NCBI GenBank assembly: GCA_958370785.1
Contig: CATXKN010000002.1
Location: forward strand, 248,001-312,000
Direction: 5' to 3'
Source: an uncultured Collinsella sp.
GTDB lineage: Bacteria; Actinomycetota; Coriobacteriia; Coriobacteriales; Coriobacteriaceae
DNA length: 64,000 nucleotides
In this document: positions 26,357-34,812 of the stretch, one piece after another
Layout: each line of letters starts with the position of its first letter
Numbering within the stretch: the stretch's first letter is position 1
Position numbers and translations under genes: made by a program
Notes under the pieces: generated by a model
Databases searched by the model: none
What the model saw: the letters and a program-made list of their open reading frames with translations, nothing else
What the model was told of the DNA's origin: nothing

Positions 26357-27273
26357 CCTTTGACCTGTACGATACCGTCGACTCGTTTATCGCCTACATC
26401 GCACGTGTCGAGGGGCTCTCTCCCAATACGGTGACTGCCTATGGATCGCGGTTGGAGCGCTTTGCTGCCTGGTGCGAGCGTACGGGTGTCGATGCGCGTA
26501 TGGCCGATGTGCGTACCGTCCGCGCGTATTTGGCCGAGTTTTCGCGCGAGCAGGTGGCGCCTCGCACCATTGCCGCGCATTTGTCGGCTATTCGGTCGCT
26601 CTATCGTTGGATGGCTGCCGAGGGGATTGTCGAGGGCGATGCGGTCTCGGCGATCGCGTCGCCCAAGCTGCCGCGCGACCTGCCCGGTGTGCTGACGACC
26701 CAACAGGTCGAGGCGCTGCTCAAGACGCCTGATACTTCGACGCCCGTGGGACTGCGCGATGCGGCGATGCTCGAGCTACTCTATGCCTCGGGCGCCCGCA
26801 TCTCGGAGCTTTCGGCGCTCAATGTGGAATCCGTCTCATGGTCCGAGCGCACGCTGCGGCTATGGGGCAAGGGGAGCAAGGAGCGTATCGTTCCTCTGTA
26901 TCGACGCGCACTCGAGGCGACGCGCACCTATGTCGAGGAGGGGAGACCGGAGTTGCTCGCGCAGGCTAAGCGTCGCGATACCGTAAACGGTCCCCATCCG
27001 CTGTATATTTCTGCGCGCGGTAATCGCATGAGTGCCGCTATGCTCAGACGACGGTTCCATATGCTGGCGACGCTCGCTGGCATCCCTGCCGACATTGCCC
27101 CGCATGCGATGCGCCACACGTTTGCGACCGATTTGCTCGAGGGCGGCGCGGATCTGCGTTCGGTTCAAGAGCTGCTGGGACATGCGAGCCTGTCCACGAC
27201 GCAGATTTACACGCATCTTACGCCCGATCGGCTTAAGCGCGCCGTGACCCAGGCCCATCCCCGGGGCGAGTAG
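26353..27273 (+). CDS. XerC/XerD-type tyrosine recombinase with a non-standard start
   Basis: The product resolves chromosome dimers at dif. Counted from the ATA at 26353 it has 306 residues. Catalytic residues are Arg149 (SGARISEL), His251 and Arg254 (HAMRH), a further histidine in LLGHASLSTTQIYTHL, and nucleophile Tyr286. The core-binding domain begins FDLYDTVDSFIAYIARVEGLSPNTVTAY, which is conserved Xer sequence. No ATG, GTG or TTG lies in frame between the upstream stop (26257) and a GTG at 26431, which would remove this conserved part. ATA at 26353 has a GGGGG about nine bases upstream and overlaps the trmFO stop. XerC or XerD cannot be told apart here; the trmFO-xer order resembles xerC of Firmicutes. 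Confidence 0.85.
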   Translation: MAFDLYDTVDSFIAYIARVEGLSPNTVTAYGSRLERFAAWCERTGVDARMADVRTVRAYLAEFSREQVAPRTIAAHLSAIRSLYRWMAAEGIVEGDAVSAIASPKLPRDLPGVLTTQQVEALLKTPDTSTPVGLRDAAMLELLYASGARISELSALNVESVSWSERTLRLWGKGSKERIVPLYRRALEATRTYVEEGRPELLAQAKRRDTVNGPHPLYISARGNRMSAAMLRRRFHMLATLAGIPADIAPHAMRHTFATDLLEGGADLRSVQELLGHASLSTTQIYTHLTPDRLKRAVTQAHPRGE

Positions 27274-27319
27274 GCTGGGCGGCTCGTGTTGCGCTTAGGT
27301 GTGTGGTTTTGATTGCGGG

Positions 27320-27348
27320 TTGGCAGGAAGAGGCAATCCTGCTATCAT
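27320..27348 (+). promoter_or_regulatory. Promoter of rpsB-tsf
   Basis: TTGGCA (27320-27325) and TATCAT (27343-27348) have a 17-base spacer. This is the strongest promoter match in the window. Confidence 0.7.
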
Positions 27349-27354
27349 TCATCG

Positions 27355-27489
27355 GGTTGCTTCACGGCAACAGGTTTTTATCACGCACGCGCGGCTACTT
27401 CATACCGTGGTGCCCGGGCTTTGGTAGCACATGTCCGGGTTGGTTTTGGAGGATGACCCCGCGCGGAGGCAAACCACAGGAGGTTTAAC
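27355..27489 (+). promoter_or_regulatory. Long structured leader of rpsB
   Basis: About 135 transcribed bases precede rpsB. TGGTTT (27441-27446) can pair with AAACCA (27471-27476), closing a stem just before the binding site AGGAGG, and two CCGGG-type blocks lie upstream. A uS2-responsive leader is plausible from ribosomal-protein autoregulation in general, but it is not shown here. Confidence 0.4.
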
Positions 27490-28218
27490 ATGGCTACCAA
27501 GATTAATATCCGCACCCTGCTCGAGGCCGGCTGCCACTTCGGTCACCAGACCCGTCGCTGGAACCCCAAGATGAAGCCGTTCATCTTCGGTGAGCGCAAC
27601 GGCATCTACATCCTCGACCTCAAGCAGACCATCCTCGACGCCGACCAGGCCTACACCTTCGTCAAGAACGTCGCCAAGGGTGGCAACGTGCTGTTCGTCG
27701 GCACCAAGAAGCAGGCTCAGGAGGCCGTCAAGAACGCCGCTGAGCGCGCCAACATGCCTTACATCAACCAGCGTTGGCTCGGCGGCATGCTGACCAACTT
27801 CGTCACCATCCGCTCCCGCATCAACCGCATGGAGGAGCTCGAGGCCATGGTCGAGGACGGCCGCATGGCAGTGCTCCCCAAGAAGGAGCAGGCTGTGCTC
27901 GGTAAGGAGCTCACCAAGCTCCAGACCAACCTCGGTGGCGCCCGCGACATGAAGGGTCTGCCCCAGGCTCTCTTCGTTATCGACACCAAGCGCGAGGAGA
28001 ACGCCATCAAGGAGGCCCAGCGCCTGAACATCCCCGTCGTCGCTCTGATCGACACCAACTCTGATCCCGACGAGGTCGAGTACGGCATCCCCTGCAACGA
28101 TGACGCTATCTCCGCTGTCACCCTTATGTGCGAGCTCATGGCTGACGCCTGCCTCGCTGGCTCCGGCAAGGAGCAGGTCTCCGAGGCCGAGATGGCCGCT
28201 GAGCCCAAGGCCGAGTAA
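27490..28218 (+). CDS. rpsB: 30S ribosomal protein uS2
   Basis: The product is a 242-residue small-subunit protein. IRTLLEAGCHFGHQTRRWNPKMKPFIFGERNGIYILDL, WLGGMLTNF and PVVALIDTNSDPDEVEYGIPCNDDA are diagnostic. An Ala/Glu-rich tail ends the protein. The ATG is preceded by ACAGGAGG. It is co-transcribed with tsf, 45 bases downstream. Confidence 0.98.
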   Translation: MATKINIRTLLEAGCHFGHQTRRWNPKMKPFIFGERNGIYILDLKQTILDADQAYTFVKNVAKGGNVLFVGTKKQAQEAVKNAAERANMPYINQRWLGGMLTNFVTIRSRINRMEELEAMVEDGRMAVLPKKEQAVLGKELTKLQTNLGGARDMKGLPQALFVIDTKREENAIKEAQRLNIPVVALIDTNSDPDEVEYGIPCNDDAISAVTLMCELMADACLAGSGKEQVSEAEMAAEPKAE

Positions 28219-28263
28219 ATCAGTCTTAGTTAATTCTTTTTCATCTCTTTGAAAGGAACCACA

Positions 28264-29133
28264 ATGGCCCAGATTACCGCCGCTATGGTCAAGCAGCTCC
28301 GCGAGATGACCGACTCCCCGATGATGGAGTGCAAGAAGGCTCTCGTCGAGGCTGACGGCGACATGGACGCCGCCGTCGACGTTCTGCGCAAGAACGGCCT
28401 CGCCAAGGCTGCCAAGAAGGCTGGCCGTGAGACCAACGAGGGCGCTGTCGCCGCGTTCGTCTCCGAGGACGGCAAGACCGGCGCTCTGCTCGAGCTCTCC
28501 TGCGAGACCGACTTCGTCGGCTCCAACGCCAAGTTCACCGGCTTTGCTTCCAAGGTCGCTGAGGTTGTCGCTACCACCGAGCCTGCTGACGTCGACGCTC
28601 TGCTCGAGAAGCCGATGGGCGAGGAGACCGTTTCCTCCGAGCTCACCGAGATGATTCACATCATGGGCGAGAACATGAAGATCTCCCGTTTCGCCGCCCG
28701 CAAGGCCGAGAACGGCGCTCTCGCTTCTTACATCCACATGGGTGGTAAGATCGGCGTTCTCGTCGAGTTCGCTTTCGAGAAGGCCGAGACCGCTCAGGCT
28801 GAGTCCTTCAAGACCTTTGCTCACGACGTTGCTCTTCAGGTTGCCGCCGTCGCCCCGATCTGCGCTACCCGCGATCAGGTTCCGGCCGAGACCGTCGAGC
28901 ACGAGAAGCAGATCTACATGGCTCAGGCTGCCGAGTCCGGCAAGCCCGAGGCTATCCAGGAGAAGATGGCTGTTGGTCGTCTGGAGAAGTTCTACAAGCA
29001 GTCCGTGCTCACCGAGCAGGAGTTCATCAAGGACAGCTCCCTCACCATCAAGAAGTACGCTGAGCAGGTCTCCAAGGAGCTCGGCGACACCATTACCGTC
29101 GTTGCCTTTGACCGTCTGGTCCGTGGCGAGTAA
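28264..29133 (+). CDS. tsf: Elongation factor Ts
   Basis: The product is a 289-residue nucleotide exchange factor for EF-Tu. It has the UBA-like N-terminus with VKQLREMTDSPMMECKKALVEADGD, the EF-Tu-contacting TDFVGSNAKF segment in the core, and a C-terminal dimerisation region. The ATG at 28264 follows AAAGGA; an ATG at 28249 lies upstream of that site. A strong terminator follows. Confidence 0.98.
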   Translation: MAQITAAMVKQLREMTDSPMMECKKALVEADGDMDAAVDVLRKNGLAKAAKKAGRETNEGAVAAFVSEDGKTGALLELSCETDFVGSNAKFTGFASKVAEVVATTEPADVDALLEKPMGEETVSSELTEMIHIMGENMKISRFAARKAENGALASYIHMGGKIGVLVEFAFEKAETAQAESFKTFAHDVALQVAAVAPICATRDQVPAETVEHEKQIYMAQAAESGKPEAIQEKMAVGRLEKFYKQSVLTEQEFIKDSSLTIKKYAEQVSKELGDTITVVAFDRLVRGE

Positions 29134-29156
29134 ATAAGCTCTTGTAGCTGGTAATG

Positions 29157-29191
29157 AGCAGGCTGTGGGTTTTACTCACAGCCTGCTTTTT
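29157..29191 (+). terminator. Intrinsic terminator after tsf
   Basis: AGCAGGCTGTG (29157-29167) pairs perfectly with CACAGCCTGCT (29177-29187), followed by a run of Ts. Confidence 0.93.
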
Positions 29192-29250
29192 CATGGCTCC
29201 CCGTTGAGCCTTTGATATTATGTTGTGAGTCTAATTAAAGGAGGATCGCT

Positions 29251-29973
29251 TTGTCCGACATCCGATATAAACGCGTGCTTCTGAAGCTCTCCGGCGAAGC
29301 GCTGATGGGCGATGGCAGCTACGGCATCGACCCCAAGGTTACCGATCATCTTGCCAAGCAGGTCAAGGAGCTGCTCGCCGTTGGTCATGAGGTTGGCGTC
29401 GTTGTCGGCGGCGGCAACATTTTCCGCGGCATGGCTGGCGCCGCCGGTGGTATGGACCGCGCCCAGGCCGATTACATGGGCATGCTCGCTACCGTTATGA
29501 ACGCGCTTGCCCTGCAGGATGCCTTCGAGCACAACGATGTTCCCTGCCGCGTGATGAGCGCTATCCAGATGAACGAGATCTGCGAGCCCTATATTCGCCG
29601 TCGCGCTATCAACCACCTGTCCAAGGGCAACGTCGTTATCTTTGCCGCCGGATCGGGTAATCCGTACTTTACGACTGACACCGCCGCGGCCCTTCGCGCC
29701 TGTGAGATCGGTGCCGAGATTCTGATTAAAGCCACCAAGGTTGATGGCATCTACGACAAGGATCCCGTCAAGTGCGCTGACGCCGTCCGCTTTGACAAGA
29801 TCACCTATCACGAGGTGCTCGTTCGCGGCCTGCAGGTTATGGATTCCACGGCTACGGCTCTTTGCCAGGACAACCGTATGCCCATTTTGGTCCTCAACAT
29901 CGATGGCGAGGACACCGTCAAGCGCGCGCTCGCGGGTGAGCCCGTCGGCACGCTCGTCTATCAGGAGGATTAA
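29251..29973 (+). CDS. pyrH: Uridylate kinase
   Basis: The product is a 240-residue hexameric UMP kinase of the amino acid kinase fold, which makes UDP from UMP. KRVLLKLSGEALMG, VVVGGGNIFRG and the D-rich KATKVDGIYDKDP identify it. It takes the product of the pyr cluster further downstream, but belongs to the frr-uppS unit. The TTG start at 29251 follows AAAGGAGG. frr begins two bases after the stop. Confidence 0.97.
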   Translation: MSDIRYKRVLLKLSGEALMGDGSYGIDPKVTDHLAKQVKELLAVGHEVGVVVGGGNIFRGMAGAAGGMDRAQADYMGMLATVMNALALQDAFEHNDVPCRVMSAIQMNEICEPYIRRRAINHLSKGNVVIFAAGSGNPYFTTDTAAALRACEIGAEILIKATKVDGIYDKDPVKCADAVRFDKITYHEVLVRGLQVMDSTATALCQDNRMPILVLNIDGEDTVKRALAGEPVGTLVYQED

Positions 29974-29975
29974 GC

Positions 29976-30512
29976 ATGGCAGAGAACATCACCGCCCACA
30001 TGGACAAGTCACTCGAGTCCCTCAAGCATAACTTCTCCAAGGTCCGCACTGGCCGCGCCAACGCTAACATTCTGTCCGACATCACCGTCGACTACTACGG
30101 TGTTCCCACGCCCGTCACGCAGGTTGCCGCCGTTAAGACCCCCGAGGCCCACATGCTGCTTATCGAGCCGTGGGATAAGGCGCTCATCAATGCCATCGTC
30201 AAGGCTATCAGTGCCTCCGACCTGGGCATTACCCCCAACTCCGATGGTACCGTCGTGCGTCTGCCGTTCCCGGCTCCCACCGAGGAGCGTCGTCGCGAGC
30301 TCGTTAAGGAGTGCCGCGAGTACGCCGAGCAGGCCAAGGTCTCCATCCGTAACATCCGTCGCGACTTTAACAACAAGCTCGAGCGCGACGAGGAGCTTAC
30401 CGAGGACGATGTCCGTCGCGAGCAGGCCAAGGTCCAGAAGCATACCGATGAGTATGTTGCCAAGGTCGAGGATCTTCTGAAGGAAAAAGAAGCCGAGGTC
30501 ATGGAGATCTAA
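29976..30512 (+). CDS. frr: Ribosome recycling factor
   Basis: The product is a 178-residue tRNA-shaped protein that splits post-termination ribosomes with EF-G. KVRTGRANANILSDITVDYYGVPTPVTQVA, SDLGITPNSDGTVVRLPFPAPTEERR and the long C-terminal helix are typical. It lies between pyrH and uppS, with gaps of two and one bases. Confidence 0.97.
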   Translation: MAENITAHMDKSLESLKHNFSKVRTGRANANILSDITVDYYGVPTPVTQVAAVKTPEAHMLLIEPWDKALINAIVKAISASDLGITPNSDGTVVRLPFPAPTEERRRELVKECREYAEQAKVSIRNIRRDFNNKLERDEELTEDDVRREQAKVQKHTDEYVAKVEDLLKEKEAEVMEI

Positions 30513-30513
30513 G

Positions 30514-31308
30514 GTGCAATACGACGAGCATAAACTGGTCGAGTACTTTGCCGACGCCCCTGCGGGCGTCGGTTTTTCCGACCTTGACCTCAATAACATT
30601 CCGCACCATATTTCGTGCATCATGGACGGCAACGGCCGATGGGCCACGGCGCGCGGTCTCGCCCGCACCGAAGGCCACAAGGCCGGCATCGTCTCGCTGC
30701 GCGAGATCATTACCGCCTGCGTGCGCCTGGGCGTCGACGTGCTTTCGGCCTATGCGTTCTCGACCGAAAACTGGAATCGCCCGCAGCACGAAGTCAACGT
30801 TCTGATGCACCTGTTTGCCAAGACGTTTATCGATGAGCTGCCGCTGCTTAAGCGCGAGAACGTTCGCGTTGTCTTTTTGGGCGATATTTCCGCGCTGCCC
30901 AAGAAGACCCGCGACGTCTTTGAGCGCGGCCTTGCCGAGTGCGCCGACCATACCGGTATGACGCTGGCGCTGGCCGTTAACTACGGTGCCCGTGCTGAGA
31001 TCACCCGCGCTGTCCGCCAGATCGCGCTTGATGCGGCTGCCGGCAAGATCGATCCCGCCGCGGTTGACGACAATATGGTGGCTTCGCACCTGTACACCGC
31101 TGGGCTGCCCGATCCGGAGCTTGTGATTCGCACCTCCGGCGAGCTTCGTCTTTCGAACTATCTGCTGTGGCAGGTTGCCTATTCCGAGTTCTATGTCACC
31201 GATACCTATTGGCCTGACTTTGACCGCTGGGGCCTTGTCGACGCCATTTTGGCTTTCCAGGGTCGCGACCGCAGGTTTGGTGGACTGAGTAAGACCGAGG
31301 AGGCTTAA
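30514..31308 (+). CDS. uppS: Isoprenyl (undecaprenyl) diphosphate synthase
   Basis: The product is a 264-residue cis-prenyltransferase that makes the C55 lipid carrier precursor from FPP and IPP. The catalytic Asp38 lies in IMDGNGRWA; STENWNRP and the C-terminal RTSGELRLSNYLLWQVAYSEF are conserved. The start is GTG at 30514. It supplies the peptidoglycan lipid carrier used by RodA and its partners. Confidence 0.96.
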   Translation: MQYDEHKLVEYFADAPAGVGFSDLDLNNIPHHISCIMDGNGRWATARGLARTEGHKAGIVSLREIITACVRLGVDVLSAYAFSTENWNRPQHEVNVLMHLFAKTFIDELPLLKRENVRVVFLGDISALPKKTRDVFERGLAECADHTGMTLALAVNYGARAEITRAVRQIALDAAAGKIDPAAVDDNMVASHLYTAGLPDPELVIRTSGELRLSNYLLWQVAYSEFYVTDTYWPDFDRWGLVDAILAFQGRDRRFGGLSKTEEA

Positions 31309-31310
31309 TC

Positions 31311-32225
31311 GTGTCCGAACGTCCCAAGGCTTCCGCTCCCAAGGCGCCTACTTCCGCGACGCCCGCGCGTAAGGCTGCCGCTGCAGGAGCGCCTGCAGCG
31401 AAGGGCAGCTCCGGTTCGTGGCTGGCGGGCTTTATCACCCGTGCCGCCGCCGGTATCGTCTATGCCGTTGTCTTTATCCTGTGCTTGGTTTTGGGTATTG
31501 TGCCCACGGCCATCTTCGTGTCCGTCATGAGCGGTCTGTGCTGCTATGAGTTCTTCCGCATGACGAGGCTCGACGGCAAGGTTGCCAACGAGCGCCTTGG
31601 TATCGCTGCCGCCGTGCTCTTTCCGCTCTCGGCGCTGGGCGATTCGTTGCTGTTGAACGCCCTGCTGTTCGCTTTGATGCTTGCGGTTGGTATCTGGTAT
31701 GTCTGGTCTCCGCGCACTCGCATCTCCGACGTTGCCGTGACGCTCATGGGCCCTATCTACACTGGCTTTATGCTGTCGGCTATCGTGTTGCTGCGCGATG
31801 CCGTGCCCGGTTTTGCCGGCGCCCTGCTTTCGGTGGGCGTTTGCGCGTCCCTTTGGGTCTCCGACTCGTTTGCCTACATCGTGGGCAGCCGCATCGGCAA
31901 GCATAAGATGGTTCCCAAGATTTCTCCTAAAAAGAGCTGGGAAGGCTTTGTCGGCGGCATTTTGGGCTCTGTCTTGATCTGGCTCATCCTGTGGGCGACG
32001 CACTTCTATAAGCTGAGCCTGCCCTATGCACTGCTGTGCGGCGTGGTCGTCTCCATCCTGGGCGTTATCGGCGACCTCATCGAGTCGCGTATCAAGCGCG
32101 GTGTGGGCGTCAAAGATTCCGGTAATCTCATCCCGGGCCACGGCGGCATGCTCGACCGCAGCGATTCGCTCATCTTTGGCTGCATTACCGCGCAGCTGCT
32201 GCTGATGATCGGAGGCGTGCTGTAA
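31311..32225 (+). CDS. cdsA: Phosphatidate cytidylyltransferase
   Basis: The product is a 304-residue membrane enzyme that makes CDP-diacylglycerol. About eight hydrophobic segments follow a 38-residue Ala/Pro/Lys-rich cytosolic N-terminus. The family signature is in KDSGNLIPGHGGMLDRSDSL near the end, with the catalytic aspartates. The start is GTG at 31311, two bases after uppS. The stop overlaps the dxr ATG by one base (TAATG). Confidence 0.95.
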   Translation: MSERPKASAPKAPTSATPARKAAAAGAPAAKGSSGSWLAGFITRAAAGIVYAVVFILCLVLGIVPTAIFVSVMSGLCCYEFFRMTRLDGKVANERLGIAAAVLFPLSALGDSLLLNALLFALMLAVGIWYVWSPRTRISDVAVTLMGPIYTGFMLSAIVLLRDAVPGFAGALLSVGVCASLWVSDSFAYIVGSRIGKHKMVPKISPKKSWEGFVGGILGSVLIWLILWATHFYKLSLPYALLCGVVVSILGVIGDLIESRIKRGVGVKDSGNLIPGHGGMLDRSDSLIFGCITAQLLLMIGGVL

Positions 32226-33412
32226 TGGCGTATCAGACCACCTACGGTCCCGATGGGCGTCTTCGTGTCGCCATTCTGGGCTGTACGGGCTCTATCGGCA
32301 CTCAGGCGCTCGATGTGTGCCGTCAGCATGCCGATCGCCTGCAGGTGACGGCGCTTTCCGTTAACTCCAGCACCTCCGAGCTCGTTGCCGCTGCCCGTGA
32401 GTTCTCGGTTCCGGCGGTTGCCGTGGCGGACGCCTCCCATGGCGCCGACGCGGTGCTCCAGGAACTGCCCGAGGGCACGGAGCTCGGCGTTGGCGCGCAG
32501 GCCGTGTGTGAGCTCGCATGCCGCGATGATGTCGACTGCGTGCTCGTGGCCATCGTGGGCGCTGCCGGTCTCGAGGCGAGCCATGCTGCTCTGACCTCGA
32601 ACAAGCGTCTTGCCCTGGCCAACAAGGAGTCGCTCGTCGTCGGTGGCGATCTGCTTATGCCGTTGGCGCAGCCGGGTCAGCTTATCCCGGTCGACTCCGA
32701 GCATTCCGCCATCTACCAGTGCTATCTGGGCGAAAATCCGCGCGAGGCTCACTGCATTTGGCTTACCTGCTCGGGCGGTCCGTTCTTTGGCCGCACGCGT
32801 GACGAGCTCGACCGCGTGACGCGCGCCGATGCCCTGGCACATCCCACGTGGGCTATGGGTGCCAAGATCACGATTGACTCCGCCACCCTCATGAACAAAG
32901 GTCTGGAGCGTATCGAGGCCATGCATCTGTTTGGCTGCGATCTCGATTTCATTAACGTGGTCGTGCAGCGCCAGTCTAAGATTCACTCCATGGTCGAGTT
33001 TGCCGACGGCTCTGTGATGGCGCATCTCGGTGCCTCCGACATGCGCATTCCCATCCAGTTTGCCTTCTCGTATCCCGAGCGTTGGGATACGCCGGCTCCG
33101 CGTATCGATTTCCGCGAGTTAGGGCAGCTTACCTTTGACGCGGCCGATATGGATACCTTCCGCTGCCTTGCGCTGGCCGAACGTGCCGGCAAGACGGGCG
33201 GCACCATGCCGTGCGTGCTCAATGCCGCCAACGAGGTCGCCGTCGATGCCTTCCTGCATGATGGCTGCAGCTTTACCGATATCGACCGCATTGTGGAATC
33301 CTGCATGGATGCTCACGATGCGCAGACTGTCGATTCGTTTGAACAGCTTCGTGACATCGATGGCTGGGCGCGTGAAAAGGCCGCGCAGGTGCTCGCCGCA
33401 ACCCGTTCTTAA
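32225..33412 (+). CDS. dxr: 1-deoxy-D-xylulose 5-phosphate reductoisomerase
   Basis: The product is a 395-residue NADPH enzyme of the MEP pathway that makes methylerythritol phosphate. The NADPH fold is ILGCTGSIGTQAL (18-30). NKESLVVGG, PVDSEHSAIYQCYLGE and SGGPFF are active-site landmarks. Together with ispG two genes later it shows that isoprenoids are made by the MEP route. The start overlaps the cdsA stop. Confidence 0.97.
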   Translation: MAYQTTYGPDGRLRVAILGCTGSIGTQALDVCRQHADRLQVTALSVNSSTSELVAAAREFSVPAVAVADASHGADAVLQELPEGTELGVGAQAVCELACRDDVDCVLVAIVGAAGLEASHAALTSNKRLALANKESLVVGGDLLMPLAQPGQLIPVDSEHSAIYQCYLGENPREAHCIWLTCSGGPFFGRTRDELDRVTRADALAHPTWAMGAKITIDSATLMNKGLERIEAMHLFGCDLDFINVVVQRQSKIHSMVEFADGSVMAHLGASDMRIPIQFAFSYPERWDTPAPRIDFRELGQLTFDAADMDTFRCLALAERAGKTGGTMPCVLNAANEVAVDAFLHDGCSFTDIDRIVESCMDAHDAQTVDSFEQLRDIDGWAREKAAQVLAATRS

Positions 33413-33437
33413 CCCATAAGGATTGCTTTTTCGTTTT

Positions 33438-34799
33438 ATGGATACTGTTCTGAGCGTTCTCTCATCGGTCTTTTGGGGCCTGCTGATGCTTTCCGTCCTC
33501 GTGTTTTTGCATGAGGGCGGCCACTTTTTGGCTGCGCGTGCCTGTGGCGTCCGGGTGACCGAGTTCTTCTTGGGCCTGCCGTGTCGCTTTGATATCCACC
33601 ACACGTCGCGTCGCATCGGCACCAAGTTTGGCGTGACGCCGCTGCTGCTGGGTGGCTATGCTGCCATTTGCGGCATGGATCCGACCGACGTTTCGTGCGC
33701 CGACCGCGTGCTTGCGGCCATCTATCACCACGGCCGGGTGACGGTGGCCGATCTTGCCGTCGAGCTCGAGCTGTCCGAGGAGGATGTGCTCGAGGCCTGT
33801 GCTTTGCTGTTGGGCTGGGGCTCCATCGCTCCCTGGTATGAGGAAGGGGAAAAGCCTTCGCCCAGTTACTATCCCACCAAGTACCAGACCTTGCCGCGTG
33901 ACGCGGCGGGTTATACCACCTTTGACGGCCGTCGGTTCGATCGCGAGCATGCGACTGCTGAGGGCGATGTATGGGAGCTGCCGTGCGGCGAGGCTGAATT
34001 CCTTGCACGGGAGCGCTCGCACACCTATTTGGGCCAGGGCTTTGCTAAGCGTGCCTTTATGCTGCTTGCGGGCATTATCGTCAATATCCTGACGGGCTTT
34101 TTGCTCCTTATGAGCATCTATTCCATCGCCGGTGTCACGGTGCCGGTGGATACCAATGTGATCGGCCAGGTTGACGAAGGCTCGATTGCCGCCGCGGCGG
34201 GAATCGAGGGCGGCGACGCGATTCTTTCGGTCGACGGAGTATCGTGCTCTACCTGGATGGACGTTTACGATGCCATCGGCAAGGCTGCCGGTAAGGACGA
34301 TATCGCCATTGAGTACGAGCGTGACGGCAAGCAGCATTCGACCACGGTTGCGCTCAAAGAGGACGAGCGCCTGGGTGTGTATGCCTCTACGCAGGTGGTC
34401 CGTTTGGACCCCATCACGTCGGCTCGCCTGTCGTTCTCCTATATCGTGCAGACAGCGGAGGGCGTGATGCGCCTGCTCCAGCCGCAGCATACGATGGAGA
34501 TTCTCGATCAGTCCTCTTCGATCGTGGGTATTAGCGTTATGTCCTCACAGGCTGCTGCTGCCGGCCCTGCCACGTTCCTTTCGTTTGCCGCCCTCATTTC
34601 GTTCTCGCTTGGCTTTATGAACCTGCTGCCCATCCCACCACTCGATGGCGGCAAGCTGGTCATCGAGATCATTCAAAAGATTGCTGGACGCGAGCTTCCG
34701 CTCAAGGTCCAGACGATTGTGAGCTATGTGGGCATCGCGCTCTTTGCGCTGCTGTTTGTCTACATGCTTCGTTCCGACATCCTTCGATTTATTCTGTAG
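33438..34799 (+). CDS. rseP: RseP/RasP-type site-2 metalloprotease with an inserted helical domain
   Basis: The product is a 453-residue intramembrane zinc protease. The first transmembrane segment carries HEGGH (25-29), and NLLPIPPLDGGKL near the C-terminus gives the third metal ligand. A PDZ domain lies at about 238-320. Between GGYAAICGMDP (72-82) and the next membrane segment (about 204) there are about 120 residues. They include ADRVLAAIYHHGRVTVADLAVELELSEEDVLEACALLLGW, which reads like a small winged-helix unit. Insertions here vary between family members. The ATG at 33438 is 15 bases behind AAGGA, a long spacing; a TTG at 33423 touches that site. Confidence 0.9.
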   Translation: MDTVLSVLSSVFWGLLMLSVLVFLHEGGHFLAARACGVRVTEFFLGLPCRFDIHHTSRRIGTKFGVTPLLLGGYAAICGMDPTDVSCADRVLAAIYHHGRVTVADLAVELELSEEDVLEACALLLGWGSIAPWYEEGEKPSPSYYPTKYQTLPRDAAGYTTFDGRRFDREHATAEGDVWELPCGEAEFLARERSHTYLGQGFAKRAFMLLAGIIVNILTGFLLLMSIYSIAGVTVPVDTNVIGQVDEGSIAAAAGIEGGDAILSVDGVSCSTWMDVYDAIGKAAGKDDIAIEYERDGKQHSTTVALKEDERLGVYASTQVVRLDPITSARLSFSYIVQTAEGVMRLLQPQHTMEILDQSSSIVGISVMSSQAAAAGPATFLSFAALISFSLGFMNLLPIPPLDGGKLVIEIIQKIAGRELPLKVQTIVSYVGIALFALLFVYMLRSDILRFIL

Positions 34800-34812
34800 G
34801 GGAGTGGTTGGA

